A stretch of 22,822 nucleotides of DNA. It comes from Myxococcales bacterium UBA5297 (GTDB taxonomy: Bacteria; Myxococcota; Myxococcia; Myxococcales; UBA5297). Location: positions 1-22,822 of the forward strand of contig DHSB01000137.1 in the NCBI GenBank assembly GCA_002408385.1, written 5' to 3'. The notes beneath the pieces are model-generated. The model did no database searches. It saw nothing but the letters and a program-made list of their open reading frames with translations, and was not told where the DNA came from. Shown here piece after piece: positions 1 through 7,803 of the stretch (the stretch's first letter is position 1; every line of letters begins with the position of its first letter). The translations under genes and the position numbers were made by a program.

Positions 1-195
1 GGGACTTTCACTTGCTCGCGCGGGGAGGTTTTGCGCCACCGGCTGTTCGTCGTGGGACACAGCCGGCCAAGGGACCGGAGCTCGGGGTGAGCCGACGGAG
101 ATTCGCGACAGCGCAGGATCCGGGACCCGAGACGGCAGGCCGCCAGCACGAAGGCTGGCACTCCGGGCGGGCGATCGCCGCGCGCCGAAGCTTGC

Positions 196-1506
196 TCAGG
201 CCTGAGGCCCCGAGACCGCCGGGGCCGCCGCCGAGCTCGTCGCCTTGCCTTCGTCGCGCCAGAAGAGGAACGCGAAGACCAGGCCGGCGGCCGAGAGACC
301 GGCCAGCATCCACATCACCGGCAACCAGCCGCTCGGGTTGGCCGCGCTCGCGCCCGCTGCGTCCTTGGCGGCGCCGATCCCCCAGCTCATCCCCGCCCAG
401 AAGAGCTGCTGGCAGAAGGTCATCAAAGCGTAAGCCGAGCCGAGCCGCGTCTCGGGGACCAGGTAGGTCACCGTGGGCCAAAGCACCGCGGGCACCAGCG
501 CGAAGGCGACGCCGAGCATCCCCATCGACAACCCCAGCGGCAATCCGGTGTAGGGCATCAGCAGGAAGGGCGGCACCAGCAGCGCCGCGCCGATGACCAT
601 CAAGAGCGCCCGCTTGCCGACCTTGTCGGCGATGAGCCCGAAGATGGGCATGCCGATCATCGAGATCTTCGGCAGCCAGGCCTTCAGGGAGCCGGCCTGC
701 GCCTCGGTGATGCCGTGGGCCTCGGTGAAGTAGAGGTTGGCGAAGCTGCGGAACGGGAAGATCGAGGCGTAGAAGGCGACGCAGAGGCCGACGACCCACC
801 AGTAGCGGCGGCCAAAGGCGGCGATGTCGGCGAAGACGAGGCGATCGGTAGCGACCGCCCCCTTGACGCCATAGCGCTTGGCCGCGTGCGCCTCGAGGGC
901 CGCGTAGAGGACCGCGAACACCAGCCAGAGCAGGCCGAAGCCAGCGGCGAGGATGAGCGGCGCCTGCCAACCCGTGAACAGGGAAGCGAAGTACTTGGGC
1001 GAGTCGTCGGCAAGCACCGAGCCCAAGCGCGCGATGAGGAGCTGCAGCGCCAGCGCGAACGAGATCTCCTTGCCCTTGAACCAGCGGCCGACGACGGCGG
1101 TCGCGGTGACGATGAACAGCTCGGCGCCGATGCCGAGCACGAAGCGCCCGGCGATGAAGCCAATGTGAGGCGAGCCCGGCAGCGCCGCGGGCAAGAAGGC
1201 GATGAGCGCGCTGCCGCCGGCCCCGATAGTGGCGAACAGCAGGCTCGAGCGCACGGCACCCAGCCGGTCGATGACCACCACGCCGACGAACAGGCCGAGG
1301 AGCGCCGCGACGTTGTAGGCGGTGTCCATCAGGCCTATCTGCTGCCCGCTCATCCCGAGCTGCTGCTGCATGAACGTCGTGACGGGGTAGAGCGCGTCGA
1401 AGACGTAGTAGTTGCCGAAGATGGCGAGGCTGCAGGCGAGCAACACGAGCCAGCGGTAATAGCCGGGCGCTGCGCTCGGGCCGGATTGGTTGGGCATGTC
1501 GGTCAT
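196..1506 (-). CDS. MFSD1-like major facilitator superfamily transporter
   Basis: Inner-membrane carrier of about 436 residues with roughly twelve hydrophobic segments. The sequence shows the MFS loop after helix 2 (DRLGAVR), then RFVLGIGAE, WFKGKE and LQLLIARLGS, and in the second half FPFRSFANLYFTEAHGI, GLIADKVGKRALL and ALWPTVTYLVPETRLGSAYA. From memory of the family, these blocks match animal MFSD1, a lysosomal dipeptide uniporter, better than sugar or drug MFS carriers. Substrate is inferred: dipeptides or other small peptides. No clear ribosome binding site precedes any start; the ATG at 1506 is chosen because the helical core follows about 20 residues later, and 1515 is an alternative. 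It is divergent from the ACE-like peptidase at 1773, with a shared 266-base intergenic region. Confident on MFS, moderate on the MFSD1 affinity. Confidence 0.85.
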   Translation of the reverse strand: MTDMPNQSGPSAAPGYYRWLVLLACSLAIFGNYYVFDALYPVTTFMQQQLGMSGQQIGLMDTAYNVAALLGLFVGVVVIDRLGAVRSSLLFATIGAGGSALIAFLPAALPGSPHIGFIAGRFVLGIGAELFIVTATAVVGRWFKGKEISFALALQLLIARLGSVLADDSPKYFASLFTGWQAPLILAAGFGLLWLVFAVLYAALEAHAAKRYGVKGAVATDRLVFADIAAFGRRYWWVVGLCVAFYASIFPFRSFANLYFTEAHGITEAQAGSLKAWLPKISMIGMPIFGLIADKVGKRALLMVIGAALLVPPFLLMPYTGLPLGLSMGMLGVAFALVPAVLWPTVTYLVPETRLGSAYALMTFCQQLFWAGMSWGIGAAKDAAGASAANPSGWLPVMWMLAGLSAAGLVFAFLFWRDEGKATSSAAAPAVSGPQA

Positions 1507-1655
1507 GGCGCGCATCTTGGCACGGGCTGGCGGCGCGGGTCGACATCTGAACACCCGCAGGAAGCGGCCACTCCGCCGGGCGCCCGCCCCTGTTCAGCCC
1601 GAGCGCAGGCCGAGCTCGCGAGGCCGGAGTCGAGCGCCCGCCGCGATCGCCCCGA

Positions 1656-1674
1656 TCCGAAGGAAGCCTTCGGA
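1656..1674. promoter_or_regulatory. Perfect inverted repeat in the divergent transporter/peptidase promoter region
   Basis: TCCGAAGG, three bases, CCTTCGGA: perfect 8-base arms about 100 bases upstream of the peptidase start and 150 upstream of the transporter start. It could be an operator for both genes or simply an extragenic palindrome; nothing in the sequence decides this. Confidence 0.35.
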
Positions 1675-1772
1675 CCGCGGCCCGCGCCGCCACGCCAATC
1701 GTGTAGCCTGGGCGCCCATCGCGTGCGGCCTGCCGACCGGCGTTGTCGCGCGCAGCCGACCGGGAGCCCCAG

Positions 1773-3473
1773 ATGCGAAAGACACTGCCCGCCATGATCC
1801 TCTCGTGCTGCCTGCTGGCAGCCTGCGCCCACAATCAGGCGGTCCCCCAGCTCGACCTCCAAGCCCAGGCCGACGCGTTCCTCCAGAGCTACCTGACCGA
1901 GCTCGCGACCCTCGAGCTCGCGCAGACCACCGGCTACTGGAAGGCGGCCAACTCCGGCAAGGAGGAGGACTTCGCCGCCTTCGCCGAGGCCGACCTCGCC
2001 CTGCGCAAGCTGCACAGCGACGCGGCCCGCTCTCGAGAGATCGAGCGCCTGCTCGCCGGGCGTGAGCAGCTCCGGCCGCAGACGGTGCGCTCGCTGGAGA
2101 TCGCGCTGCTCGGGTTCAAGGGCAACCAGCTCTCGGCCGAGACTCTCGAGCAGATGGTCAACGAGTCGACCGGCATCGAGCAGCTCTTCAACACCTTCCG
2201 CGCCGAGCTCGACGGCAACAAGCTCACCAACAACGACCTGCTCGACCTCCTCTCCGTCGAGACCGACTCGCGGAAGCGGCAGGCCGCCTGGGAGGCCACT
2301 AAGGCCGTCGGCGCGCAGGTCGCCCCCAAGCTCGTCGCGCTCGCCAAGCTGCGCAACGAGGCCGCCCGCAGCCTCGGGTTCGCCGACTTCTGGCACATGC
2401 AGGTCGAGCTGCAGGAGCACGACCCGGCGCAGGTCCTCGCCCTGTTCGAGGAGCTCGACCGCCTCACCCTCGAGCCGTACCGGGCGATGAAGGCCGAGCT
2501 CGACGCGGAGATCGCCCGGCGCTTCAGCATCGCGCCGGCGGGGGTGATGCCCTGGCACTACACCAACCCCTTCTTCCAGTCGGCGCCGCCCTCGGAGGCG
2601 GTCGACCTCGACCTCTTCTACAAGGACCTGCCCAAGGAGCGCATCGTCGAGCTCGCCCGCACCTTCTATGCGGACATCGGCCTGCCCATCGACGAGATCG
2701 CCGCGCGCAGCGACCTCTACGACCGCGAGGGCAAGGACCAACACGCCTTCTGCATCGCCATCGACCGCCAGGGCGACGTGCGCACCCTGCTCAACGTCAA
2801 GCCGACCGAGGCGTGGATGGAGACGATGCTCCACGAGATGGGCCACGCGGTCTACTACGCGGGCATCGACAAGAGCCTGCCGTTCAACGTGCGCGAGTCC
2901 TCGCACCTCTTCACCACCGAGGCGGTGGCGATGCTCTTCGGCGCGCTGTCGCGCAACCCGCTGTGGCTGAAGAGCTACGCGGGCGCCGACCCGGCCCAGG
3001 TCGACGCGCTGGAGAAGGCCATCCTCGAGCAGCGCCGGCGCGAGCAGCTCATCTTCGTGCGCTGGGGCCTGGTGATGCTGCACTTCGAGCGGGCGCTCTA
3101 CGCCAATCCCGAGCAGGACCTCGACGCGCTCTGGTACCAGACGGTCGAGCGCTACCAGCTCTTGACGACGCCCGAAGGCCGCGCGGGCAAGGGCGACTGG
3201 GCCGCCAAGCCTCACTTCACCATCGCGCCCGTCTACTACCACAACTACGTGCTCGGAGAGCTCTTCGCCGCCCAGCTCCGCGCCCACCTCGCCAAGATGG
3301 CCGGGCACCAGGGCCCGGCCTCGACCCTCTCGTTCAACGGGCGCAAGGACTTCGGCGCCTACCTCGACGAGAAGATCTTCCGCCCGGGCATGGCGCAGAA
3401 GTGGCCCGAGCTCGTCGAGCTGGCCACCGGCGCGCCGCTGTCGCCGGAGGCGTTCGCGGCCGAGGTGAAGTAG
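1773..3473 (+). CDS. M2-family (ACE-like) peptidyl-dipeptidase, lipoprotein
   Basis: Zinc peptidase of 566 residues predicted to remove dipeptides from peptide C-termini. It begins with a lipoprotein signal (lipobox LAAC, lipid Cys18, next residue Ala), so it probably sits on the outer membrane facing the periplasm. The zinc site is HEMGH at 354-358 (ligands His354, His358, catalytic Glu355), with a downstream Glu383 in TTEAVAM, 25 residues after the second His. A C-terminal His481 followed by Tyr488 (PHFTIAPVYY) matches the substrate-binding His/Tyr of ACE, and MAGHQGP resembles the ACE AGHTGP segment. Length and order fit a single ACE domain better than M3 thimet peptidases, although M3 domain models would probably also hit. 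ATG at 1773 is chosen for the lipoprotein signal and GGGAG six bases upstream; an in-frame start at 1743 would bury the signal. Divergent from the MFSD1-like carrier. Confidence 0.88.
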   Translation: MRKTLPAMILSCCLLAACAHNQAVPQLDLQAQADAFLQSYLTELATLELAQTTGYWKAANSGKEEDFAAFAEADLALRKLHSDAARSREIERLLAGREQLRPQTVRSLEIALLGFKGNQLSAETLEQMVNESTGIEQLFNTFRAELDGNKLTNNDLLDLLSVETDSRKRQAAWEATKAVGAQVAPKLVALAKLRNEAARSLGFADFWHMQVELQEHDPAQVLALFEELDRLTLEPYRAMKAELDAEIARRFSIAPAGVMPWHYTNPFFQSAPPSEAVDLDLFYKDLPKERIVELARTFYADIGLPIDEIAARSDLYDREGKDQHAFCIAIDRQGDVRTLLNVKPTEAWMETMLHEMGHAVYYAGIDKSLPFNVRESSHLFTTEAVAMLFGALSRNPLWLKSYAGADPAQVDALEKAILEQRRREQLIFVRWGLVMLHFERALYANPEQDLDALWYQTVERYQLLTTPEGRAGKGDWAAKPHFTIAPVYYHNYVLGELFAAQLRAHLAKMAGHQGPASTLSFNGRKDFGAYLDEKIFRPGMAQKWPELVELATGAPLSPEAFAAEVK

Positions 3474-3503
3474 CCGCTGGCGGAACGGACGGCGGAGCGG
3501 GAT

Positions 3504-3566
3504 ATGGACGGCGGAGCTCCAGCTCCGCCTCCGCGACGGCTCGAAAGCAGGTCGTCAGCTCATCCC
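3504..3566. repeat. 63-base dispersed repeat with palindromic core, copy 1
   Basis: Identical over 63 bases to 9892-9954. Its core at 3510-3529 is a 9-base-arm palindrome (GGCGGAGCT, two bases, AGCTCCGCC), which also recurs four times in the array at 10841-11150. It lies 30 bases after the peptidase stop codon. REP-like extragenic element; function unknown. Confidence 0.85.
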
Positions 3567-3751
3567 CTGAAACTGAATGCGGGTGCGGCCGGCGCGCCCC
3601 CTCTGCCCAGCCGCGAGCTCTCAACGCGGGGCTGCCGACACCGCCCGCGGGCTGGTTTCCCCGCCAGGCGCGTGCGCGGCTACCGGAACGACTCGCCGAC
3701 TCGGCAGTTCGAGCCTCCTACGAGCACCCAATCGAAAGTAGCCGCACTGCG

Positions 3752-3870
3752 CGGAATCCAGCGCAACACGCTGTGCAAGTGGCTCAGCGGATAGGGGCGA
3801 AACCGGGTGACAATCGAACGCCCCCAGGCATCGATGAGATCCCTGGGGGCGCGTGAGGGGAAGAGGACCT
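3752..3870. repeat. Hairpin repeat family, copy 1
   Basis: A perfect stem (CGCCCCCAGG at 3819-3828, CCTGGGGGCG at 3842-3851) with a 13-base loop. The loop and flanks are shared with 6549-6630 and, less exactly, with 7600-7685. Here it lies between convergent genes and could act as a terminator, but no T-run follows and the third copy is not between convergent genes. A mobile or REP-like element is therefore more likely. The rest of the gap from 3567 to 3962 shows no gene. Confidence 0.75.
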
Positions 3871-3962
3871 TCCTCGCCCTGTGGCAAACCGATGAGCGCT
3901 CGGAGCTTTCGGCCAGCAATGAATTGTGGCAAGCCGGCCAGCCCGAGCGTTCGAGAGCGGTG

Positions 3963-4559
3963 CTACGGGGCGCACGTCCAGTCCTCGCCAACCGAGGGCT
4001 GCTCGTAGTTGCAGACCGGCGCCCGGAACGTGCCCGTGAGGCGCTCGCCGTTCGGAGGGAAGACGAGGTCGAAGGTGCCCTCGATGAGACCACCGTCAGA
4101 CAGGTCGACCTTGGTCAGCGTGACACTTCCCGAGGTCGCCTCCTCCTCATCATTTGGCCGCGTCGCCTTGCAGTCATCGTCCACGTGGTTGAACTCGGCC
4201 TCGACGGCGCGGACCTCTCCAGGTCCAGGAACAGCGGCGGCGTCGTACTCCCCCGGGGTCAGCGGTGCGATCTCATTGTCTACGGCGCGACCCAATTGGA
4301 AGGTCAAGATGTCGATGTTCGGACGCGTGGTCTGCCCCTTCCTGTCCGCACAGACGTCGGCTTGGCTGGAGATGATGACCCAGGCGGTACCGCCCTCCAA
4401 TGGCGTGGAAAGCGCACTGGCCGGGACAAGCGTGTGACCGGCCACGCTACCGCTCGAGGTGTTGCCTTCCGCCAGATTTCCAGCGTCGTCGGGGTCATTC
4501 GAGCAAGCCACGAACAATCCGAGGGTCAGCAGAAACAACGGCAGTGCGCTTCGTCTCAT
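3963..4559 (-). CDS. Hypothetical lipoprotein
   Basis: 198 residues, family not recognised. The ATG at 4559 is fixed by a strong GGAGGT seven bases upstream and by the signal peptide: MRRS, a hydrophobic run, then lipobox FVAC with lipid Cys19 followed by Ser, suggesting the outer membrane. The mature part opens with a Gly/Ser/Thr-rich linker (about residues 20-45), followed by a probable beta-rich domain containing VIISSQADVCADR, an acidic patch (NDEEEATS) and a C-terminal GTFDLVFPPNGERLTGTF strand pair. Four cysteines in the mature region (VCADR, DDCKA, PVCNY and the WTCAP end) could form two disulfides. It converges on the M2 peptidase. Its leader region is partly duplicated at 6452-6548. 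Probably an exported surface protein; role unknown. Confidence 0.8.
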   Translation of the reverse strand: MRRSALPLFLLTLGLFVACSNDPDDAGNLAEGNTSSGSVAGHTLVPASALSTPLEGGTAWVIISSQADVCADRKGQTTRPNIDILTFQLGRAVDNEIAPLTPGEYDAAAVPGPGEVRAVEAEFNHVDDDCKATRPNDEEEATSGSVTLTKVDLSDGGLIEGTFDLVFPPNGERLTGTFRAPVCNYEQPSVGEDWTCAP

Positions 4560-4657
4560 GTTTTGACCTCCGATAGCTGCATTGGTGCGGATTCGTGGGT
4601 TTGCGATCGGCCATTCCGTCGCGGCTGCCCACTCACAACCAGCGAGCTCGAGGGAGC
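4559..4657 (-). repeat. Leader of the lipoprotein gene, duplicated elsewhere (copy A)
   Basis: The 99 bases upstream of the lipoprotein start, including its GGAGGT ribosome binding site, align end to end with 6452-6548. Shared blocks include CCATCGGAGGT versus CTATCGGAGGT, CGACGGAATGGCCG, and GCTCCCTCGAG followed by CTCGC or TTCGC. The rest of the gap up to 4958 shows no gene. Confidence 0.65.
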
Positions 4658-4958
4658 CCACCGTGAAAGCTGTCTTGTTGGCCCGGCGCGCGGCTGGACG
4701 TAGGGGGCTGTCGGCCGCAGTGTCGCTCGACACCTCGTCAGAGCCGACGGGGCGTAAGCCGAGGTTGCGCCCGGTCGGATTGCGCTGAAGCTCGTCCCGC
4801 CTCGGCCGCGGAGCGCCTTTGTCGCGCCAACGTTCGAGGAATCGAGCAGGATTCGAGATTCCTGATATCCGACGATCGGCCTCAGCTCAAGTCCCTTCCT
4901 CTCGGCGGGACGAAGGTCGAGTACAGTCGGCAGACCACTTCCGGAAGGGGCGCGATCG

Positions 4959-6161
4959 ATGGGATCAATATCCACTCAAAGGATCCTCCGAGCCGCTCGC
5001 TGGGAAATGCTGGTGCTCGCCGCTGCGCTCGCGGCCTGCGGTGGAAACGGGGACTGCCACGCCGGAATCGGTGCCGACGCGGAAGAAGCCGACGTCGCCG
5101 CGTACGACGCGAACGGAGTCGATGCCACCGTGAACGACGCGGGAGAGGCTGACGGCGCCGGGCACGACGCGGGCGGTGTCGATGCCGCGATGTACGACGC
5201 GGGAGAAGCCGACGGCGCCGTGCACGACGCTGGCGAGTTTCCCCCCGACGTGATCGGCCCAACGATCACGACGTTCGTCCCTTCCGGCCCCATCCGGCTC
5301 ACCTCGGACATGACGATCGAAGGTCTCCACATCACGAGCACGACCGGACCGTGCATCTGGGGCTTGAACGTCAGAGGGGTGCGCATCACCAACAACCGGA
5401 TCGGCCCGTGCGGCCCGGGCGAAGACGGCACCGGGGTCGCGCTCGAACGCGCGTCCGATGTCCGCATCGACCACAACTTCTTCGACGACGTCGCCACCGC
5501 CTACTATCCGGCCCTCGACGGCGACAACCATGTCTTCGATCACAACTATGCGCAGCGCATTCGCGGCCCGCGTGCCCGGGGGCAGTTGGTCCAGTTCAAC
5601 CAGGTCAGAGGGAGTGGCCACCGGATCGTCTGCAACATCAGCGACCAGACCACGCCCGGCTATCTCGACGGCCCTGAGGACCACATCAGCATGTTCGCGT
5701 CGAGCGGCACCGCCGAGTCCCCGGTCTTCATCGCCTACAACAAGCTTCGCGGCGGCGGGCCGAGCCGCTCGGGCGGCGGCGCCCTCGCGGGCGACTGGGG
5801 CGGCAGCTACATCACGATCCAGCGCAACATCCTCGTCAACCCGGGCCAGTACGGACTCGCGATCGCCGGCGGCACCCACCACAAGATCCTCGACAACCTG
5901 GTCTACTCGCCCGATTCGTTCGAGTGGAGCAACGTCGGCATGGTCATGTGGGGGCAAGGCAACACCACGGACCCGAGCACCTGCTACGGACACGAGGTGC
6001 GGGGCAACCGGGTCCTCTACCGTCACCGCGACGGCTATCTGAACGGTGCATGGAACGCGGGCAACTGCGGCCCGGTCGCCGGGTGGGAAGAGGACAACGA
6101 CTTCAACGACCAGACGCTGACCGCCGCCATCTGGGACCTCGAGTTCCCGGAGTGCCAGTAA
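4959..6161 (+). CDS. Lipoprotein with Asp-Ala-Gly linker and parallel beta-helix domain
   Basis: 400 residues. A lipoprotein signal ends in LAAC with lipid Cys27 followed by Gly. Residues about 38-90 form a low-complexity acidic linker of 10-residue units (EADGAVHDAG / GVDAAMYDAG type) encoded by near-identical 60-base DNA repeats. The rest is a right-handed parallel beta-helix: recurring rungs such as GVRITNNRI, DVRIDHNFF, NHVFDHNY, YITIQRNIL and HHKILDNLV have the PbH1/pectate-lyase-like pattern with stacked Asn positions. Such folds bind or cleave polysaccharides, but no catalytic set is recognisable, so enzyme activity is not claimed. ATG at 4959 has GGAAGGGG eight bases upstream. It lies alone between repeat-rich gaps and is probably a surface-displayed carbohydrate-binding or lyase-like protein. 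Confidence 0.82.
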   Translation: MGSISTQRILRAARWEMLVLAAALAACGGNGDCHAGIGADAEEADVAAYDANGVDATVNDAGEADGAGHDAGGVDAAMYDAGEADGAVHDAGEFPPDVIGPTITTFVPSGPIRLTSDMTIEGLHITSTTGPCIWGLNVRGVRITNNRIGPCGPGEDGTGVALERASDVRIDHNFFDDVATAYYPALDGDNHVFDHNYAQRIRGPRARGQLVQFNQVRGSGHRIVCNISDQTTPGYLDGPEDHISMFASSGTAESPVFIAYNKLRGGGPSRSGGGALAGDWGGSYITIQRNILVNPGQYGLAIAGGTHHKILDNLVYSPDSFEWSNVGMVMWGQGNTTDPSTCYGHEVRGNRVLYRHRDGYLNGAWNAGNCGPVAGWEEDNDFNDQTLTAAIWDLEFPECQ

Positions 6162-6348
6162 GAGGCGGGCTCACGCCCAACACCGAGGGATCACTCCCGC
6201 TGCGCGTCACCGCTCGTCGTCGCCACTCGACCTCGGTTGTCGTGGCCCCGAGCCCACCCGTCGGGCTGTTTTGAGCAGACAGGGTTGCCAACGGGGACCT
6301 GGGTCGTAGCCTTCGCCACCGCCAAAACGACAAGGAGGAGTTGCGCCA

Positions 6349-6480
6349 GGCAAGGGTCCGCTGAGGGTCGAGTCGCTCTCGGCGATGACCAGCCCCGGGC
6401 TCGAAGACTACGGCTACGGCGTGGTGGTCACCCGCGAAGGGCCCTGGAGACTGTTTCCACCTCCGATGGGTGCTTCGTAG
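6349..6480 (+). other. Possible gene remnant (C-terminal coding-like stretch)
   Basis: An open frame without a good start reads LRVESLSAMTSPGLEDYGYG, then VVVTREGPWRLF, and a TAG at 6478. The composition looks protein-like rather than random high-GC reading, but there is no ribosome binding site and no recognisable family. It abuts the relic leader copy at 6452. May be the tail of a deleted gene, or chance. Confidence 0.2.
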
Positions 6481-6548
6481 GTATGCATAGGCCCGCTTTC
6501 GGCCATTCCGTCGTGGCGGTTGCTCACGACCCGCGAACTCGAGGGAGC
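6452..6548 (-). repeat. Relic copy of the lipoprotein leader (copy B)
   Basis: Aligns over its whole length with 4559-4657, including the ATCGGAGGT ribosome binding site, but the start codon position reads AGT/CAG and the lipoprotein coding sequence does not follow. It suggests a duplicated and then deleted gene. The remainder of the gap 6162-6691 holds only this, the remnant above and the hairpin below. Confidence 0.6.
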
Positions 6549-6630
6549 ATACCGCGACACGCTGCGCGAGCGGCTCAACGAGCGGATGACGAGCGAACGC
6601 CCCCAGGCATCGATGAGATCCCTGGGGGCG
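6549..6630. repeat. Hairpin repeat family, copy 2
   Basis: Stem CGCCCCCAGG at 6598-6607 and CCTGGGGGCG at 6621-6630, with loop identical to copy 1 (the 3819-3851 stem-loop). The upstream flank (ACACGCTG...GGCTCA...GCGGAT) is also shared with 3760-3795. It lies between the convergent beta-helix and DUF4476 genes. Confidence 0.75.
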
Positions 6631-6691
6631 TCGCCGCTGTTATCCCCTACCCCGCGAATGAGCCGCGATCCCTGAGCAATTGCTCGCGCGC

Positions 6692-7546
6692 TCAACGACC
6701 GAGGATGGAGCGAACCCGCTTCTTGTCCGCGTCGAATTCGAAGTGTGAATAGAGCTGGAAGGCGTTCTCGCGGTCCACGATCCGATCCCGGCAGATCTCG
6801 ACTGCCTTCACCTTGCCGTCCGAAAAATCGAAGATGTCGACGAGCTGGCCGACCTGCGCGACCGTGAAGCTGTTCCCGCTCGCGGCAGACCGCAGGACGT
6901 TGAGCCGGCTCTTCTCGAAGGTCTCATCGGCGATGGCGCTTCGCAGCGCGGAGAAGTCCGCCGGACGCATCGCCCCATGGCCGCCATGGCCGCCGCGGCG
7001 GTGCGCACCGCGTCCGTCGTCATGGCGCTCGTGGTGGCCAGAGACTTGCGACGCGCTCTCGTGGTGGTGCGTCGTGGTGGTCACCGCGACCATCGGCGGC
7101 ATGGGCGCGGTCACCGAGATCTGCACGTTGCCGGGCATGTCGGTCGGAGCGGGCCCGGTCATCGCGACCTGCATGCCGGGCGCCCCGACCTGCATGCCGA
7201 CCGGTGCGCCGACCATGACCTGCTGCTCGGGAGGCGGAGCGAGCAACGAGATGGTCTCGTAGACCACCATCCGATCCTTCTCCGCGCGGATGCGCACCTC
7301 GCTGCCACCGGGAATGTCGACGAAGCTGGCAGCGAGCTGCTCCCGGCGGAAGGGCGTCGGCCAGGCCTCGACGCGAACGTCGTGCCGGCCCGCGGTCAGA
7401 TCGTAAACCGTCCAGGAAGTCCGAAGATCCGCGACGTTGACCTGCTCCCCATCGATGTAGAGCGCGAAGGGCTTGTCGCAGCTCACGACCAGATTGCCGG
7501 TGGTGGGCGACACCGCGAGCGCGGCGAGAAGGACGAGCGTCATCAT
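6692..7546 (-). CDS. Exported DUF4476 protein with His-rich linker
   Basis: 284 residues. Two adjacent ATGs; the first (7546) has AAGGAG eight bases upstream. A short signal peptide (MMTLVLLAALAVSPTTG) is followed by a PEGA-like beta domain (about 17-100; ALYIDGEQ, DLTAGRHDVRVEAWP). Next comes a Met/Pro/Gly-rich linker with GAPVGMQVGAPGMQV repeats. A strongly His/Gly-rich stretch follows (about 160-195, HHHESAS... HHERHDDG... GGHGGHG). The C-terminal DUF4476 domain spans about 200-284 (FEKSRLNVLRSAASGNSFT, QVGQLVDIFDFSDGKVKAVE, DRENAFQLYSHFEF). DUF4476 function is unknown. The His-rich part could bind metal ions, which is inference. Probably periplasmic or surface. Confidence 0.85.
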   Translation of the reverse strand: MMTLVLLAALAVSPTTGNLVVSCDKPFALYIDGEQVNVADLRTSWTVYDLTAGRHDVRVEAWPTPFRREQLAASFVDIPGGSEVRIRAEKDRMVVYETISLLAPPPEQQVMVGAPVGMQVGAPGMQVAMTGPAPTDMPGNVQISVTAPMPPMVAVTTTTHHHESASQVSGHHERHDDGRGAHRRGGHGGHGAMRPADFSALRSAIADETFEKSRLNVLRSAASGNSFTVAQVGQLVDIFDFSDGKVKAVEICRDRIVDRENAFQLYSHFEFDADKKRVRSILGR

Positions 7547-7599
7547 GGTGGTGACTCCTTGAATGACTGAAGAGCAGCTCTTGTGTGCCCTGTACCGTG

Positions 7600-7685
7600 A
7601 CTCACCCGCGAGCCGCCCGAAGTGAGCAATCCGAACGCGCCCAGCCATCCATGAGGTCCCTGGGGCGCGTGAGGCGAAGAGGATG
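7600..7685. repeat. Hairpin repeat family, degenerate copy 3
   Basis: CGCGCCCAG at 7636-7644 pairs with CTGGGGCGCG at 7660-7669, with one bulged base. The loop (CCATCCATGAGGTCC) and the 3' flank (GCGTGAGG.GAAGAGGA) match copy 1. It lies between the divergent DUF4476 and 7859 genes, so it cannot be serving as a terminator for both. The gap 7547-7858 otherwise holds only the palindrome at 7804-7828. Confidence 0.6.
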
Positions 7686-7803
7686 GCTCGACACAGGCCA
7701 GCAGCGGCTGCGCCGGGGGCGAGCCACACACGGGTCCGGGTCGAGCCCTGATGAAGACCTGACGCCCGCCACTGCGTGCGGCCCTGAAATCGCTCGGGTT
7801 TTC

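Noticed and set aside
1..195. Open frames in the first 195 bases
   Set aside because: Shadow-like composition without ribosome binding site or motif; too close to the window edge to judge.
1503..3308. 601-codon minus-strand open frame opposite the M2 peptidase
   Set aside because: The plus strand has an intact zinc peptidase with signal peptide; the antisense frame has no recognisable domain.
3700..3740. tRNA T-arm-like TTCGAGCC followed by GAGCACC
   Set aside because: The T-stem does not pair and no acceptor or anticodon stem can be drawn in the preceding 75 bases.
3819..3851. Bidirectional terminator between convergent genes
   Set aside because: No T-run on either side and identical stem-loops occur elsewhere, including a divergent region; kept as a repeat family instead.
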